A stretch of 64,000 nucleotides of DNA. It comes from Monoplex corrugatus (taxonomy: Eukaryota; Mollusca; Gastropoda; Littorinimorpha; Ranellidae). This document shows, piece by piece, positions 1-8,684 of this stretch; position 1 is the stretch's first letter; every line of letters begins with the position of its first letter. Where the stretch lies: contig CM060312.1 of NCBI GenBank assembly GCA_030674185.1, forward strand, positions 929,992 through 993,991, read 5' to 3'. Below the pieces are notes generated by a model. It was not told where the DNA came from. It did no database searches and was given only the letters and a program-made list of their open reading frames with translations. Position numbers and translations under genes: made by a program.

Positions 1-29
1 TTGAGCGCCTATCCGTCCATTTGACCCTG

Positions 30-146
30 CTCTGCACATGCTAAAAATCTCATGGCAGCTGAAAATCGTGGCTGCACATGCTAAAAATCTCATGCTAAAT
101 TCTGGCTGCACATGCTAAAAATCTCATGGCAGCTGAAAATCGTGGA
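30..146. repeat. Short tandem repeat of about 40 bp
   Basis: Three imperfect units share the core CACATGCTAAAAATCTCATG followed by GCAGCTGAAAATCGTGG. The middle unit is shortened. The block ends where a CR1/L2-like LINE tail begins. No coding signal is seen. Confidence 0.7.
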
Positions 147-297
147 GAGAGGGGAATCACATGGTTATAATATATAATTGTATATGCTATGCTCTCTATA
201 ATTTTCCATTGCTTTTATTCTTGCTTTTATTACTTTTATTCTTTCTCCCCATTTATAGCCATGCGTGTGTGTGAGTGTGTGTGTGTGTGTGTGTGTG

Positions 298-342
<45 letters not shown>

Positions 343-470
343 CGTGCGTGTGTGTGCGTGCGTGCGTGCGTGCGTGCTTGCGTGTGTGTCTGCTTCAGCG
401 CTTAGATTTGATTTTATCAAGATTTTGCGCTATATAAATATTGTAATTATTATTATTATTATTATTACAA
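147..470 (+). mobile_element. CR1/L2-like LINE, 3' untranslated end only
   Basis: This stretch matches the 3' ends of the longer copies at 25,148-26,232, 30,475-31,812 (reverse) and 45,047-46,126. It has GGGGAATCACATGG, a T-rich segment, a variable GT/GCGT tract, then CTTCAGCGCTTAGATTTG and GCGCTATATAAATATTG ending in ATT repeats. The ATT tail is the usual 3' end of L2/CR1-type LINEs. Only the untranslated tail is present, so the copy is strongly 5' truncated. The internal GT tract makes ORFs rich in Cys and Val that are not genes. Confidence 0.8.
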
Positions 471-1253
471 AAGAAATTATAGGCTTAATGGAAGAACGGA
501 GGAAGGCAAAGCGAAAAAGGAGTGATACAGGAAGATAAACAAAAAAATCAGGAATAGCTGCAATGAAGCTAAGGCAGCTTGGCTGAAAACAAAGTGCAAA
601 GAAATAGAAGACCGACACAAAACAGATCCTCAGGGTATGTACAGAAGAATTGAAGAAATTGTCCACAGGAAAAAAAGACATGCATATCGACTGGTTGCTT
701 AAAATCATGGAAAATGACAAATCATTAGACATATGGGGAGAGTACAGTAAAGACTTTTTTGAAGATGACAGAAAAGAAAGAACGTTGAAGGACCACCCAT
801 AATGAAAGATGAAGTTAGAGCAGCATTGAAAAAGATGAAACCAGGAAAAGCCCCAGGACCAGACAGTATTACTATAGAGATGATTGAAGCCCTGGAGGAC
901 TTTGGTATTGACAAAATAACAGTCCTCCTAAATGAACTTAATGACACCAGAAAAATCCCCAAAGATATGTCAAAATCAATTTTCATTGCACTTCCAAAGA
1001 AGACAGGGGCTATAGAATGCGAACTCCATCACACAATCAGCTTGATGAGTCATGTAACAAAAATCTTAGTATGAAAATCATAATGAGGACAAGGAATAGA
1101 ATCAAAAGAGAAATAGCAGAAGAACCGCGTGGATTTGTCGAAGGGCAAAGAACTATTAATGCCATTTACATCCTAAGAACTATCATAGAGAGGTCAATCA
1201 AGCTGACTAAGGATTTGTATTTATGCTTTGTTGATTATACCAAGGCCTTCGAT
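471..1253 (+). mobile_element. RTE-like LINE fragment, linker and first half of reverse transcriptase
   Basis: The plus strand encodes, with frameshifts, the linker between endonuclease and reverse transcriptase (residues such as KCKEIEDRHKTDPQ). The start of the RT domain follows, with MKDEVRAALKKMKPGKAPGPD and IFIALPKK. The piece ends at FVDYTKAFD, which is RT motif A (F-V-D-Y-x-K-A-F-D), and is then cut off. A reverse-oriented copy of the same family starts within a few bases of 1,254. Stops at about 700 and 1,072 show the copy is dead. The clade name rests on overall sequence style and is less certain than the RT call. Confidence 0.8.
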
Positions 1254-2009
1254 TAGCACGGTGTCATCTGCGTAATTAATGTTGTTTATCATTTTTCCTC
1301 CAAACTTTAATCCATGTCATTCTTCTAGGTTTCTCATGATGTTTTGGCTGAAGTGAAAACACATCTGAACAACTCTGCCTGACCCTTCTTGTGATATTTT
1401 GGAAAGAGCTTATATCGTGTTCTATTCTCATTGCAGCTGTTTGTTCTCAATACATATTTCTGATTATTCCAGATTTTTTTCCATCAATATTAAGTCTTTC
1501 TAGTTGGTTGATCAATTCTTCATGTCTTACCCAATTGAAAGCCTTGGTATAATCAACAAAGTATAAATATAAATCCTTATTCAATTCTATTGACCTCTCC
1601 ATGAAAGCTCTTAGGGTGTATATGACATTAATAGTTCCTTTCCCTTCTGCAAATGCACACTGTTCTTCTGCTATTTCTCTTTTGATTCTGTCCTTTGTCA
1701 TCATCATGATTATTCTTAATGGGAGTTTTGTTACAGGACTCATCAAGCTGATTGAAGGATGGAGTTCGCATTCTACAGCCCCTGTTTCTTTCGGAAGTGC
1801 AATGACAATTGATTTTGACATATCTTTGAGGATTTTTCCAGTGTCATAAATTTCATTTAGTAGGGCTATCAGTTTTTCAATACCAAATTCCTCCAGGGTT
1901 TCAATCATATCTGTAGTAATACTGTCTGGTCCTATGGCTTTTCCTGGTTTCGTCTTTTTCAATGCTGCTCTAACTTCATCTTTTGTTATGGGTGATCCTT
2001 CAACGTTCT
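1254..2009 (-). mobile_element. RTE-like LINE fragment, reverse orientation
   Basis: On the minus strand the fragment runs from the RT start (KKTKPGKAIGPDSITTDMIE) through motif A (YFVDYTKAFN) to an ADDT remnant of the catalytic motif near 1,258. An open stretch covers 1,962-1,447 before stops appear. It overlaps the same part of the element as the plus copy at 471-1,253 and differs from it at many residues. They are therefore two insertions in opposite orientation, not one element with an inverted 5' end. Its 5' boundary at about 2,009 falls at the same point of the LINE as the copy ending near 7,870. Confidence 0.8.
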
Positions 2010-2347
2010 TATAAGTGGCTGGCCATGATTTATCTTAGGAAAATACGATGGTGGTTTCCCGTTGCCTTCCATTGGTTTGTGTACGGACTCTCTGCTAGCC
2101 TTTGTCGTTCCCACGACAACCTACAAGGCAATAGGTGTAATTTTCTTTCAGGGTTTACTCCCTTAGACCTTATTATCTCCCGAGATAACCACAAGGCAAT
2201 GGTGCTATTTACCCATAGCTTGGGGTCTGGATCGTGGGCACCAGGGCATGTCCACAAGCCGGTGGGCCTGCGTGCTGCACGTCTAGGGGCCAGACCTCTG
2301 AATCCCTCGAGTTTTAACCTGAGTCTTAGGATTAAACAATAATATGA
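2010..2347. other. Unclassified 338-bp sequence
   Basis: This is complex, non-tandem sequence. Two near matches to CCTTGTGGTT/CCTTGTAGGTT lie on the minus strand, next to short dyads such as GTCGTGGGAACGAC. Open frames cross it on both strands (1,983-2,342 plus and 2,362-2,030 minus), but neither has splice sites or a recognisable motif. It could be an unrecognised SINE or a fragment of a DNA element. I see no gene. Confidence 0.35.
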
Positions 2348-2478
2348 CATGATCACTTTCACATGGCAGAATTCATCTCACTTTCCCCAAGACATCGTAG
2401 TTGCCTCTGATTTTCCCAGTTGTCACCACTCACACACACACCACAACACAACACACACACACACACACACACACCTAC

Positions 2479-2631
2479 CTCAGTGTTCTGTCCTCCAGAA
2501 GAACATCAGTGACATTTTTGGTGGTCAGACGGTCACGCTGTATTTTCAGGGCCACCATTTCCCCGCTGGACAAGCTGCAGCCAAACACATCCGCAAAGGC
2601 TCCACGCCCAATGGCAGAACTGCGGTCATAC
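2479..2631 (-). CDS. Kinase N-lobe exon of a GTPase-kinase gene (exon 9 of those visible)
   Basis: Minus-strand exon of 153 bp between acceptor GTATTTCAG and donor GTAGGTGTG. It encodes YDRSSAIGRGAFADVFG, a glycine-rich loop of the G-x-G-x-F-x-x-V type, then EMVALKIQRDR, the VALK strand with the ATP-binding lysine. LLEDRTLR follows and could supply the helix C glutamate. These are the first two subdomains of a protein kinase. The exon opens with one base of a split codon and so joins in frame to the exon at 8,453-8,674 (AA|G, Lys). The catalytic loop and DFG motif are not in the window and should lie to the left. With the upstream GTPase exons the gene looks DSTYK-like. The kinase call is strong; the family name is an inference. 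Confidence 0.85.
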
Positions 2632-2654
2632 CTGAAATACAACATTGATGCCTT

Positions 2655-2945
2655 TCGTTATTGAGCATCTGGTCAATAACACCTGTCTGTGTGAACATTA
2701 ATTTTTTAACACCTGTATTGTACACCTATCTGTGAAAATTAACACCTGCACCGAATGCCTGTCTGTGAACATTGACACCTGTTTTGTAAGCCTGTCTGTA
2801 TCATACACCTGTCTGTGAACATTACCACCTATATTGTACACCTGTCTGTGAACATTACCACCTATATTGTACACCTGTCTGTGTGAACGTTACCTGTATT
2901 GCACATACGGTGCACATGTTTGTGAACATTAACTAACACCTGTAT
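2655..2945. repeat. 33-bp minisatellite in intron
   Basis: Imperfect units contain ACACCTGTCTGTGAACATTA and ACCTATATTGTACACCTG, with a clear 33-bp spacing around 2,821-2,886. It lies just upstream (minus strand) of the kinase exon acceptor. A short CA run sits on the donor side at 2,432-2,475. Confidence 0.7.
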
Positions 2946-3009
2946 TGTTTGGTATTTTCTTCACGGAGAAATCGGTGTTAATATAAGTTTCTGTATACAC
3001 ATATTTCTG

Positions 3010-3141
3010 TATATATGATGGATGGATAGACAGATAAATAGATAGACAGACAGACAGATAGACAGACAGACAGATAGACAGATACATGTAGATAGATAGA
3101 TAGACAGGCAGACAGATAGATAGATAGATAGATAGACAGAC

Positions 3142-3208
<67 letters not shown>

Positions 3209-3250
3209 CAAAGAGACAGATAACAGATAGATAGATTAGTAACTAGATAG
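3010..3250. repeat. GATA/GACA microsatellite
   Basis: Tetranucleotide TAGA with interspersed CAGA units. It runs directly into the RTE LINE fragment starting near 3,255. The Ser-Ile-Tyr-Leu ORFs on the minus strand are translations of this repeat. Confidence 0.95.
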
Positions 3251-3254
3251 GTAG

Positions 3255-3640
3255 GTACATCAGAAATAGCCTGCAGAATCGGCCAAGCCAAAACAGCATT
3301 CAAGAAGATGACAAGCATTCTTACCAACAAATGCCTATCAATTAACATCAGGAAGAGAGTTCTTGAATGTTATATAGAACCAATACTGTTGTACGGATGC
3401 CAGGCGTGGACAGTCAACAAACAAAGCCAGAACAAGATTGAGGCAGCCGAGATGTGGTTTCTAAGAAGAATGTTGAGGGTTCCATGGACAGCAAAGAAAA
3501 CAAACGAGACAGTCTTGATGGAGGCAGACACAAGTAGATCACTCATAAGGAAGATTAGGAAAAGACAGGCAACATTTATAGGCCATTTTATGAGGAAGGG
3601 AGATTTGGAGCACCTGGTCATGGTGGGAAAGCTAGAGGGA
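3255..3640 (+). mobile_element. RTE-like LINE 3' coding part, left half of a split copy
   Basis: Encodes the C-terminal part of the LINE protein, including [44 protein letters not shown] and RKIRKRQATFIGHFM, ending at GKLEG. The next LINE codons (the APGRPREK region) resume at 5,550. The copy has therefore been split by the 1,909-bp element at 3,641-5,549. The left side abuts the GATA microsatellite. Confidence 0.85.
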
Positions 3641-5549
3641 CACTGCCTTACAGCCAGAGCAGAATCCGACCCTTTAGTTCACTGGCTGCAGACACCTGAT
3701 ACCCTTTTATCTGGCATTCCTTTCCCTCATTCAGGCTGGGCCACACCGCTGCTAGCGGCCAGTAGGCCTACAGCCCCTCTTTGCAGTCTGTAAAAACTGC
3801 TGCTTTGTTTACAATCTGTAATTGCACCTTGCAGCTCAGCCTAGGAAAACTGGGGAACAGTCTCTGGTGTGTTTAAAAGTAAAAGTGTTGTTCTGTCATG
3901 CTGTGAGAAAACAGTTGGGTTGACGTTTTTCTTTAAAAGGTATTTTGTGACTGATTGAGAGGGGTTGTGTCTGTGATTCACTATGGAAACTGTACAGCAA
4001 CACACTAAGGCATTGTGAAAGACTTCATGCTTTGTACCTTGTCTGTGGAAACAGATCAAGGAAGCTTAGGATTTCAAGGTGAGCAGGGTGGTGAAGAAAC
4101 TCATGCAATGGTCAATGAATTGAAAGCAAGAGTACGTGGAGTAAACAATCCAACACAAGAAATCAACATTTTGATGAAGGAACAGTTGACTATCAGTTCA
4201 CCAAGACTCAAATCTGTCATGCCAACTTCGACCAGAAAGAAGAAAAAAGCACAATAATGTAAGAATAGAAGGAGAACCATAGTATTTTTTCCTGCCTGTC
4301 ATAAGACATTTAATATCACTGTATATTATGTATTATGTGATTTAAAATGAGATTAATCAGAGACTAGCTAAGCATTGCAAATGGCATAGGGAGACCTGCA
4401 TTGACGTTCAAAAAACAAGTTAGTGTTGATTAGTTGCCATCATCTTACATCTGTCTAAGAAGAATGTGCTTCGGACAACATTTATATGCATGAAACAGAA
4501 CCCACTCAAGTCTTTTTTAAAACTGTTTAACATATGGTGTATCTAACTAAGCACTTGTGACAGAACCCACTCTGTCTTTTTTAAAACTGTTTAACATATG
4601 GTGTACCTAACTAAGCACTTGTGACAGAACCCACTCTGTCTTTTTTAAAACTGTTTAACATATGGTGTACCTAACTAAGCACTTGTGACAGAACCCACTC
4701 AAGTCTTTTTTAAAACTGTTTAACATATGGTGTACCTAACTAAGCACTTGTGACAGAACCCACTCTGTCTTTTTTAAAACTGTTTAACATATGGTGTACC
4801 TAACTAAGCACTTGTGACAGAACCCACTCTGTCTTTTTTAAAACTGTTTAACATATGGTGTACCTAACTAAGCACTTGTGACAGAACCCACTCAAGTCTT
4901 TTTTAAAACTGTTTAACATATGGTGTACCTAACTAAGCACTTGTGACAGAACCCACTCTGTCTTTTTTAAAACTGTTTAACATATGGTGTACCTAACTAA
5001 GCACTTGTGACGTTGTGTGGATGCTTTGGAGTAACAATTGCTGTCTTGGCGTTCTATTGTGGAATACAGTACCGTACTTTAATGTCATCTCATTCCAAGC
5101 ACAAAAAAATCAAGGGCATGTGGGTGAGTGTTACGTATACGGAAGATGTTGTACTTTTGCCTGTAAGTGGTGGTTGGTCTCTGGTAACCTAGATGTTTGT
5201 GTAATTGATGTTTAGAAATGTTGTATTTTGTCTGTGTTTAATGTTCCAAGTCATTATCAACACTAACAGCCCCAACTTTTAAAGAGTTTCTCATCAGAAC
5301 CTTTTGCCATGGATATTTAGTGTTTGGTCTTTTTGAAAAGCTTATTCTTTCCTCTTTTATTTCATTTGGTTGATATAAAACCTGTTTCTGTGTGCATTTC
5401 CTCCCATGGCACTGCAGGCAGAAACTATCAGCACTGCCAGTGGAGGGGAGAGTGTTATCTGAGCTGCTGTCCAGCTGCCAGACCTCATTAATCATGGGGG
5501 TCATGCACTCTGACTCTGGGAACTAAGTGGAAGGCTCTGCAAGGCAGTG
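3641..5549. mobile_element. CACTG-ended DNA transposon, probably non-autonomous (CMC/Chapaev-like)
   Basis: The left end reads CACTGCCTTACAG and the right end, reverse complemented, CACTGCCTTGCAG, a terminal inverted repeat matching at 12 of 13 bases. The insertion interrupts an RTE LINE reading frame and is flanked by GGGA at 3,637-3,640 and 5,550-5,553, an exact 4-bp target duplication. CACTG termini with a 4-bp duplication are known features of the Chapaev branch of the CACTA/Mirage/Chapaev group. No transposase is recognised. The longest plausible frame (4,015-4,257, plus) has no motif I know. The inside carries a 64/65-bp tandem array. Boundaries are well supported; superfamily assignment is inferred. 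Confidence 0.75.
4495..5010. repeat. 64/65-bp tandem array with three-unit higher-order pattern
   Basis: Eight units of ACAGAACCCACT...AACTAAGCACTTGTG. Two forms occur: A (65 bp, CACTCAAGTC) and B (64 bp, CACTCTGTC). Starts at 4,495, 4,560, 4,624, 4,688, 4,753, 4,817, 4,881 and 4,946 give the order A B B A B B A B, a 193-bp higher-order period. It lies inside the CACTG-ended element. Confidence 0.95.
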
Positions 5550-5711
5550 GGGAAAGAGAGCACCAGGTAGACCCAGGGAGAAAATGCTGGACTTGCAGAG
5601 TGGCTGGGGACGAGGAGGGTGGGGGAGATGCTAGGGGCAACGAGAGATAGAGGCAGATGGAGGGCCAAGATCGCCAAGGCCATGTGGCAGGGCACCTGAT
5701 GATGATGATAG
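5550..5711 (+). mobile_element. RTE-like LINE 3' end, right half of the split copy
   Basis: Continues the LINE interrupted at 3,640. It matches the region coding APGRPREK and the C-terminal tail, with frameshifts, then CATGTGGCAGGGCACCTGATGATGATGATA, the GAT-repeat tail typical of this family here (compare 47,736 and 22,360). The tail passes into GATA repeats. Confidence 0.85.
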
Positions 5712-5754
5712 GTAGGTAAGTAGGCAGTAAACTGGTACGTAGACAGATAGATAA

Positions 5755-5821
<67 letters not shown>
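5712..5821. repeat. GATA/GATT microsatellite between two LINE tails
   Basis: TAGG/TAGA units followed by GATT repeats. It separates the plus-strand LINE tail ending at 5,711 from the minus-strand LINE tail beginning at 5,822. It probably expanded from the GAT tails. Confidence 0.9.
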
Positions 5822-5824
<3 letters not shown>

Positions 5825-6938
5825 CATCATCATCATCGTGTGCCCTGCCACATGGCGTTGGCGATCATGGCTCTCCATACGAATCCGTCGTTTGTCACTG
5901 CAAGTACATCTCCCACCCTCTCTGTCCTCAGTCACTCGGGAAGTCTATCCAATATTTCTCCTTGGATCTCCCTTGTACTCTCTTTCCCTCCAGCTTTCCT
6001 GTTATGACTAGGTACTCTAATTTCTCTTGCCTCATAAAATGTCATAAATGTTGCTTGTCTTTTCCTAATCTTCTTTATTAATGTTCTTTTTGTGTCTGCC
6101 TCCTTCAAGACTGTTTCGTTTGTTTTCTTTGCTGTCCATGGAATTCTCAACAAGCTTCTTAGAAACCACATTTCAGTTGCTTCAATCTTGTTCTGGCTTT
6201 GTGTGTTGACTGTCCACGCCTCACAACCGAACAACAGTATCGGCTCTGTATTACACTCGAGAACTCTCTTCCTAATGTTAATTGACAAGCATTTGTTGGT
6301 AAGAATGCTTTTCCTCTTCTTGAATGCTGTTTTGGCTTGGCCGATTCTGCTGGCTATTTCTGATGTGCATCTGCCGTCTGGTGAGATGACCGTTCCAAGA
6401 TATTTAAACTTATCAACCTGTCTCAGTGTTGTACTATTTGCTGTTATTTTGCACGAGGTGATTTCTTGTTTTTTTACTGTTTTTTTTCTGATTACCATGA
6501 CTTCAGTCTTTTTGACACTAGCTCCAGCCCATTATTTTTGCTTTCTATTTCTATTATATTCACAAAATTTTGTAGGTGTTTTTCGTTTTCTGCAATTAGT
6601 ACGTTGTCATCAGCGTTACGAAGATTGTTTATCGTTTTTCCTCCAACCTTTATCCCAGGCATTCTTCTAGGTTTCTCATGATGTTTTTGCTGTAAAGTGA
6701 AAACAAATCTGGTGACAGAACACAACCCTGCCTAATCCTTCTTCCAATATTTTGGAAAGAGCTTATATCGTTTTTTATTCTCATTGCTGCTGTTTGTTCC
6801 CAAAACATATTCCTTATTATTCTCAGATCTTTTCCATCAATATTGAGTCTTTCTAGTTGGTTTATAAATTCTTCGTGTCTTACCCGATCAAAAGCCTAGG
6901 TATAATCAACAAAGCAGCATACATATAAATCCTTATTC

Positions 6939-7432
6939 TTTTTTTTTTTATGGATTCTTGCACTCAGGGAGGTTATCATTGTGCTCGTCTTTTTGTTTAG
7001 TCCCATTTTCTACGCCACCTTAATGGCCACAAAAACTAGAACAGTTCTTACAATATGATGATGATGATGTCGATGATGATGAAAATCATGATGCTATAGA
7101 ATTCCATCTAGGATTGAGACTGCGTGACAGGGCTGTACTCTACGCTCACTATCACAATATATCCTGCGTCAACCAGGCCTGAGAGATACAGACACCACGG
7201 TGCTAGTCAGAAGATTTGAGCAACACCCTCAATGACGCATGCGTGAAGTGGATGAGACTCGATTGTGTTGTCCCAGTCTTCCCAATGAGCCCATAATACA
7301 CCCAACTCTGGGTAGAAGCTGGTTACAGCCGACAAATCCCGCAATGATTTTTGAAGGGACTGATGGGGATTCGAACCCACAACCTTCCAGTTGGTAGTCC
7401 GTTGCGCTAACTACTACCCCACGGCGACTGGT
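6939..7432 (-). mobile_element. tRNA-derived SINE with 15-bp target duplication
   Basis: A 494-bp insertion in the RTE LINE. It is flanked by perfect copies of TATAAATCCTTATTC at 6,924-6,938 and 7,433-7,447. On the minus strand it begins with a tRNA-like head carrying A-box-like TAGTTAGCGCAACGGACT and B-box-like GGTTGTGGGTTCGAATCC. It ends in a run of 11 A (T on the plus strand at 6,939-6,949). This is a textbook SINE layout: Pol III promoter head, body, A tail, and a duplication made by LINE machinery. The body includes an ATG/GAT trinucleotide stretch. It is too long and lacks the fold to be a functional tRNA gene. Confidence 0.9.
7365..7432 (-). promoter_or_regulatory. Internal Pol III promoter (A and B boxes) of the SINE
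   Basis: The tRNA-like head of the SINE. GTAGTTAGCGCAACGGAC fits an A box and GGTTCGAATCC a B box, about 30 bases apart. In tRNA-SINEs these drive Pol III transcription. Activity of this copy is unknown. Confidence 0.75.
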
Positions 7433-7879
7433 TATAAATCCTTATTCAACTCGACTGACCTCTCTGTAACAGTTCTTAGGATGTAGATGGCATTAATAGT
7501 TCCTTTCCTTCGACAAATTCACATTGTTTTCCTGCTATTTCTCTTTTAATTTTGTTCCTTGTCCTCACAGTGAGAATTCTTATTAGAATTTTAGTTACAT
7601 TACTCATTAAGCTGATTGTACGATGGGATTCGCATTCTATAGCCCCTGTTTTCTTTGGAAGTGCAATGAAAATTGATTTTGATATATTTTTAGGGATTTT
7701 TCCGGTGTCATAAGTTTCATTTAGGAGGACTGTTGTTTTGTCAGTACCATCCGCTAGGGCCTCAATCATTTCTGTAGCAATATTGTCTGGTCCTAGGGCT
7801 TTTCCCGGTGTCATCTTCTTTAATGCTGCTCTAACTTCATCTTTCATTATGGGTGGTCCGTCAACATTCTGATAGACAA

Positions 7880-8010
7880 ACAGATTTGATAGATAGATAG
7901 ATAGATAGATAGAGATAGAGATAGAGAGATAGATAGATAGATAGTAGAGAAAGATAGACAGATTAGACAGAATAGACGGGTAGACAGACAGACAGATAGA
8001 AGTAGATAGA

Positions 8011-8042
<32 letters not shown>

Positions 8043-8447
8043 TAGATAGATAGATAGATAGACAGATAGATAGATATATAGATAGACAGATAGATAGATA
8101 GATAGATAGACAGATGGATAGATAGATAGATAGACAGATAGATAGATAGACAGACAGATGGATAGATAGATAGATAGATAGACAGATGGATAGATAGGTA
8201 GACAGACAGATGGATAGATAGATAGATAGACAGATAGATAGATAGACATATAGATAGACAGATAGATAGATAGGTAGATAGATAGATAGATAGAAGACAG
8301 ATAGATAGATAGATAGATAGACAGATAGATAGATAGACAGACAGATAGATAGATAGATAGACAGATAGATAGATAGTAGATAGATAGATAGATAGATAGA
8401 CAGACAGATAGATAGATGAATAGATAGACAGATAGATAGATAGAATA
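7880..8447. repeat. TAGA/CAGA microsatellite array
   Basis: About 570 bp of TAGA with CAGA, GATGGA and GAGA interruptions. It abuts the donor site of the exon at 8,453-8,674. On the minus strand the intron begins GTCAGTATTC and goes straight into TATC repeats. Confidence 0.95.
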
Positions 8448-8452
8448 CTGAC

Positions 8453-8674
8453 TTTAGTTCCTTCATAGTGAAGTCAAAGTTCATGATGTTCCGCACGAAA
8501 AAGATGTCCAGGGTACCCTGCAAGGTGGTCACTTCGTGCATCAGACCAGGATACATGCTGGCCAGTCTTTGCTGTTCTCCCTGAACCTCTCCCTGCAAAG
8601 TCTGCAGCAAGTTCCGGTCGGCTTTCAAAAACTCTGGCAACAGGCGACTGGCTGCGTCAAACCGCTTGGCGATC
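8453..8674 (-). CDS. Helical exon before the kinase domain (exon 8 of those visible)
   Basis: Minus-strand exon of 222 bp, acceptor TGTGTCTGTGCAG, donor GTCAGT. It encodes about 74 residues including IAKRFDAASRLLPEFLKADR, LLQTLQGEVQGEQQRLASMY and FVRNIMNFDFTMKELK. The composition is helical with regular leucines and suggests a stalk or linker ahead of the kinase. It starts with one base completing the AG left by the exon at 18,297 (AG|G, Arg). It ends with AA, completed by G of the kinase exon (Lys). No catalytic motif is visible. Phase agreement on both sides supports it as a true exon, wedged between the TAGA array and the 9-kb CACAGA array. Confidence 0.85.
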
Positions 8675-8684
8675 CTGCACAGAC

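Larger units (their letters stand above)
5822..7870 (-). mobile_element. RTE-like LINE copy, reverse orientation, split by a SINE
   Basis: Reading the minus strand from 7,870 down: MKDEVRAALKKMTPGKALGPD, the RT region, an interruption at 6,939-7,432 by a SINE, then RT core remnants (NADDNVLIAENE, where YADD has become NADD). It ends with the C-terminal part (KFKYLGTVISPDGRCTSEI, ECNTEPILLFGCEAWTVN) and the CATCATCAT tail at 5,822. Several stops and frameshifts are present. The replacement at the YADD motif alone would inactivate it. The 5' edge meets a TAGA microsatellite at about 7,876. Confidence 0.85.

Noticed and set aside
471..2009. Single LINE with a twin-priming inversion
   Set aside because: Both halves contain the same RT segment with differing residues, so they are two copies.
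4015..4257. 80-residue plus-strand ORF inside the CACTG element as a transposase exon
   Set aside because: No transposase motif and no clear splice sites. It could be a relic but cannot be supported.
5238..5504. 88-residue minus-strand ORF
   Set aside because: No recognisable domain. It lies within the CACTG element, and neither splice nor start signals support it.
7365..7432. A tRNA gene
   Set aside because: A and B boxes are present, but it is the head of a SINE with an A tail and target duplication, and the acceptor stem does not pair convincingly.
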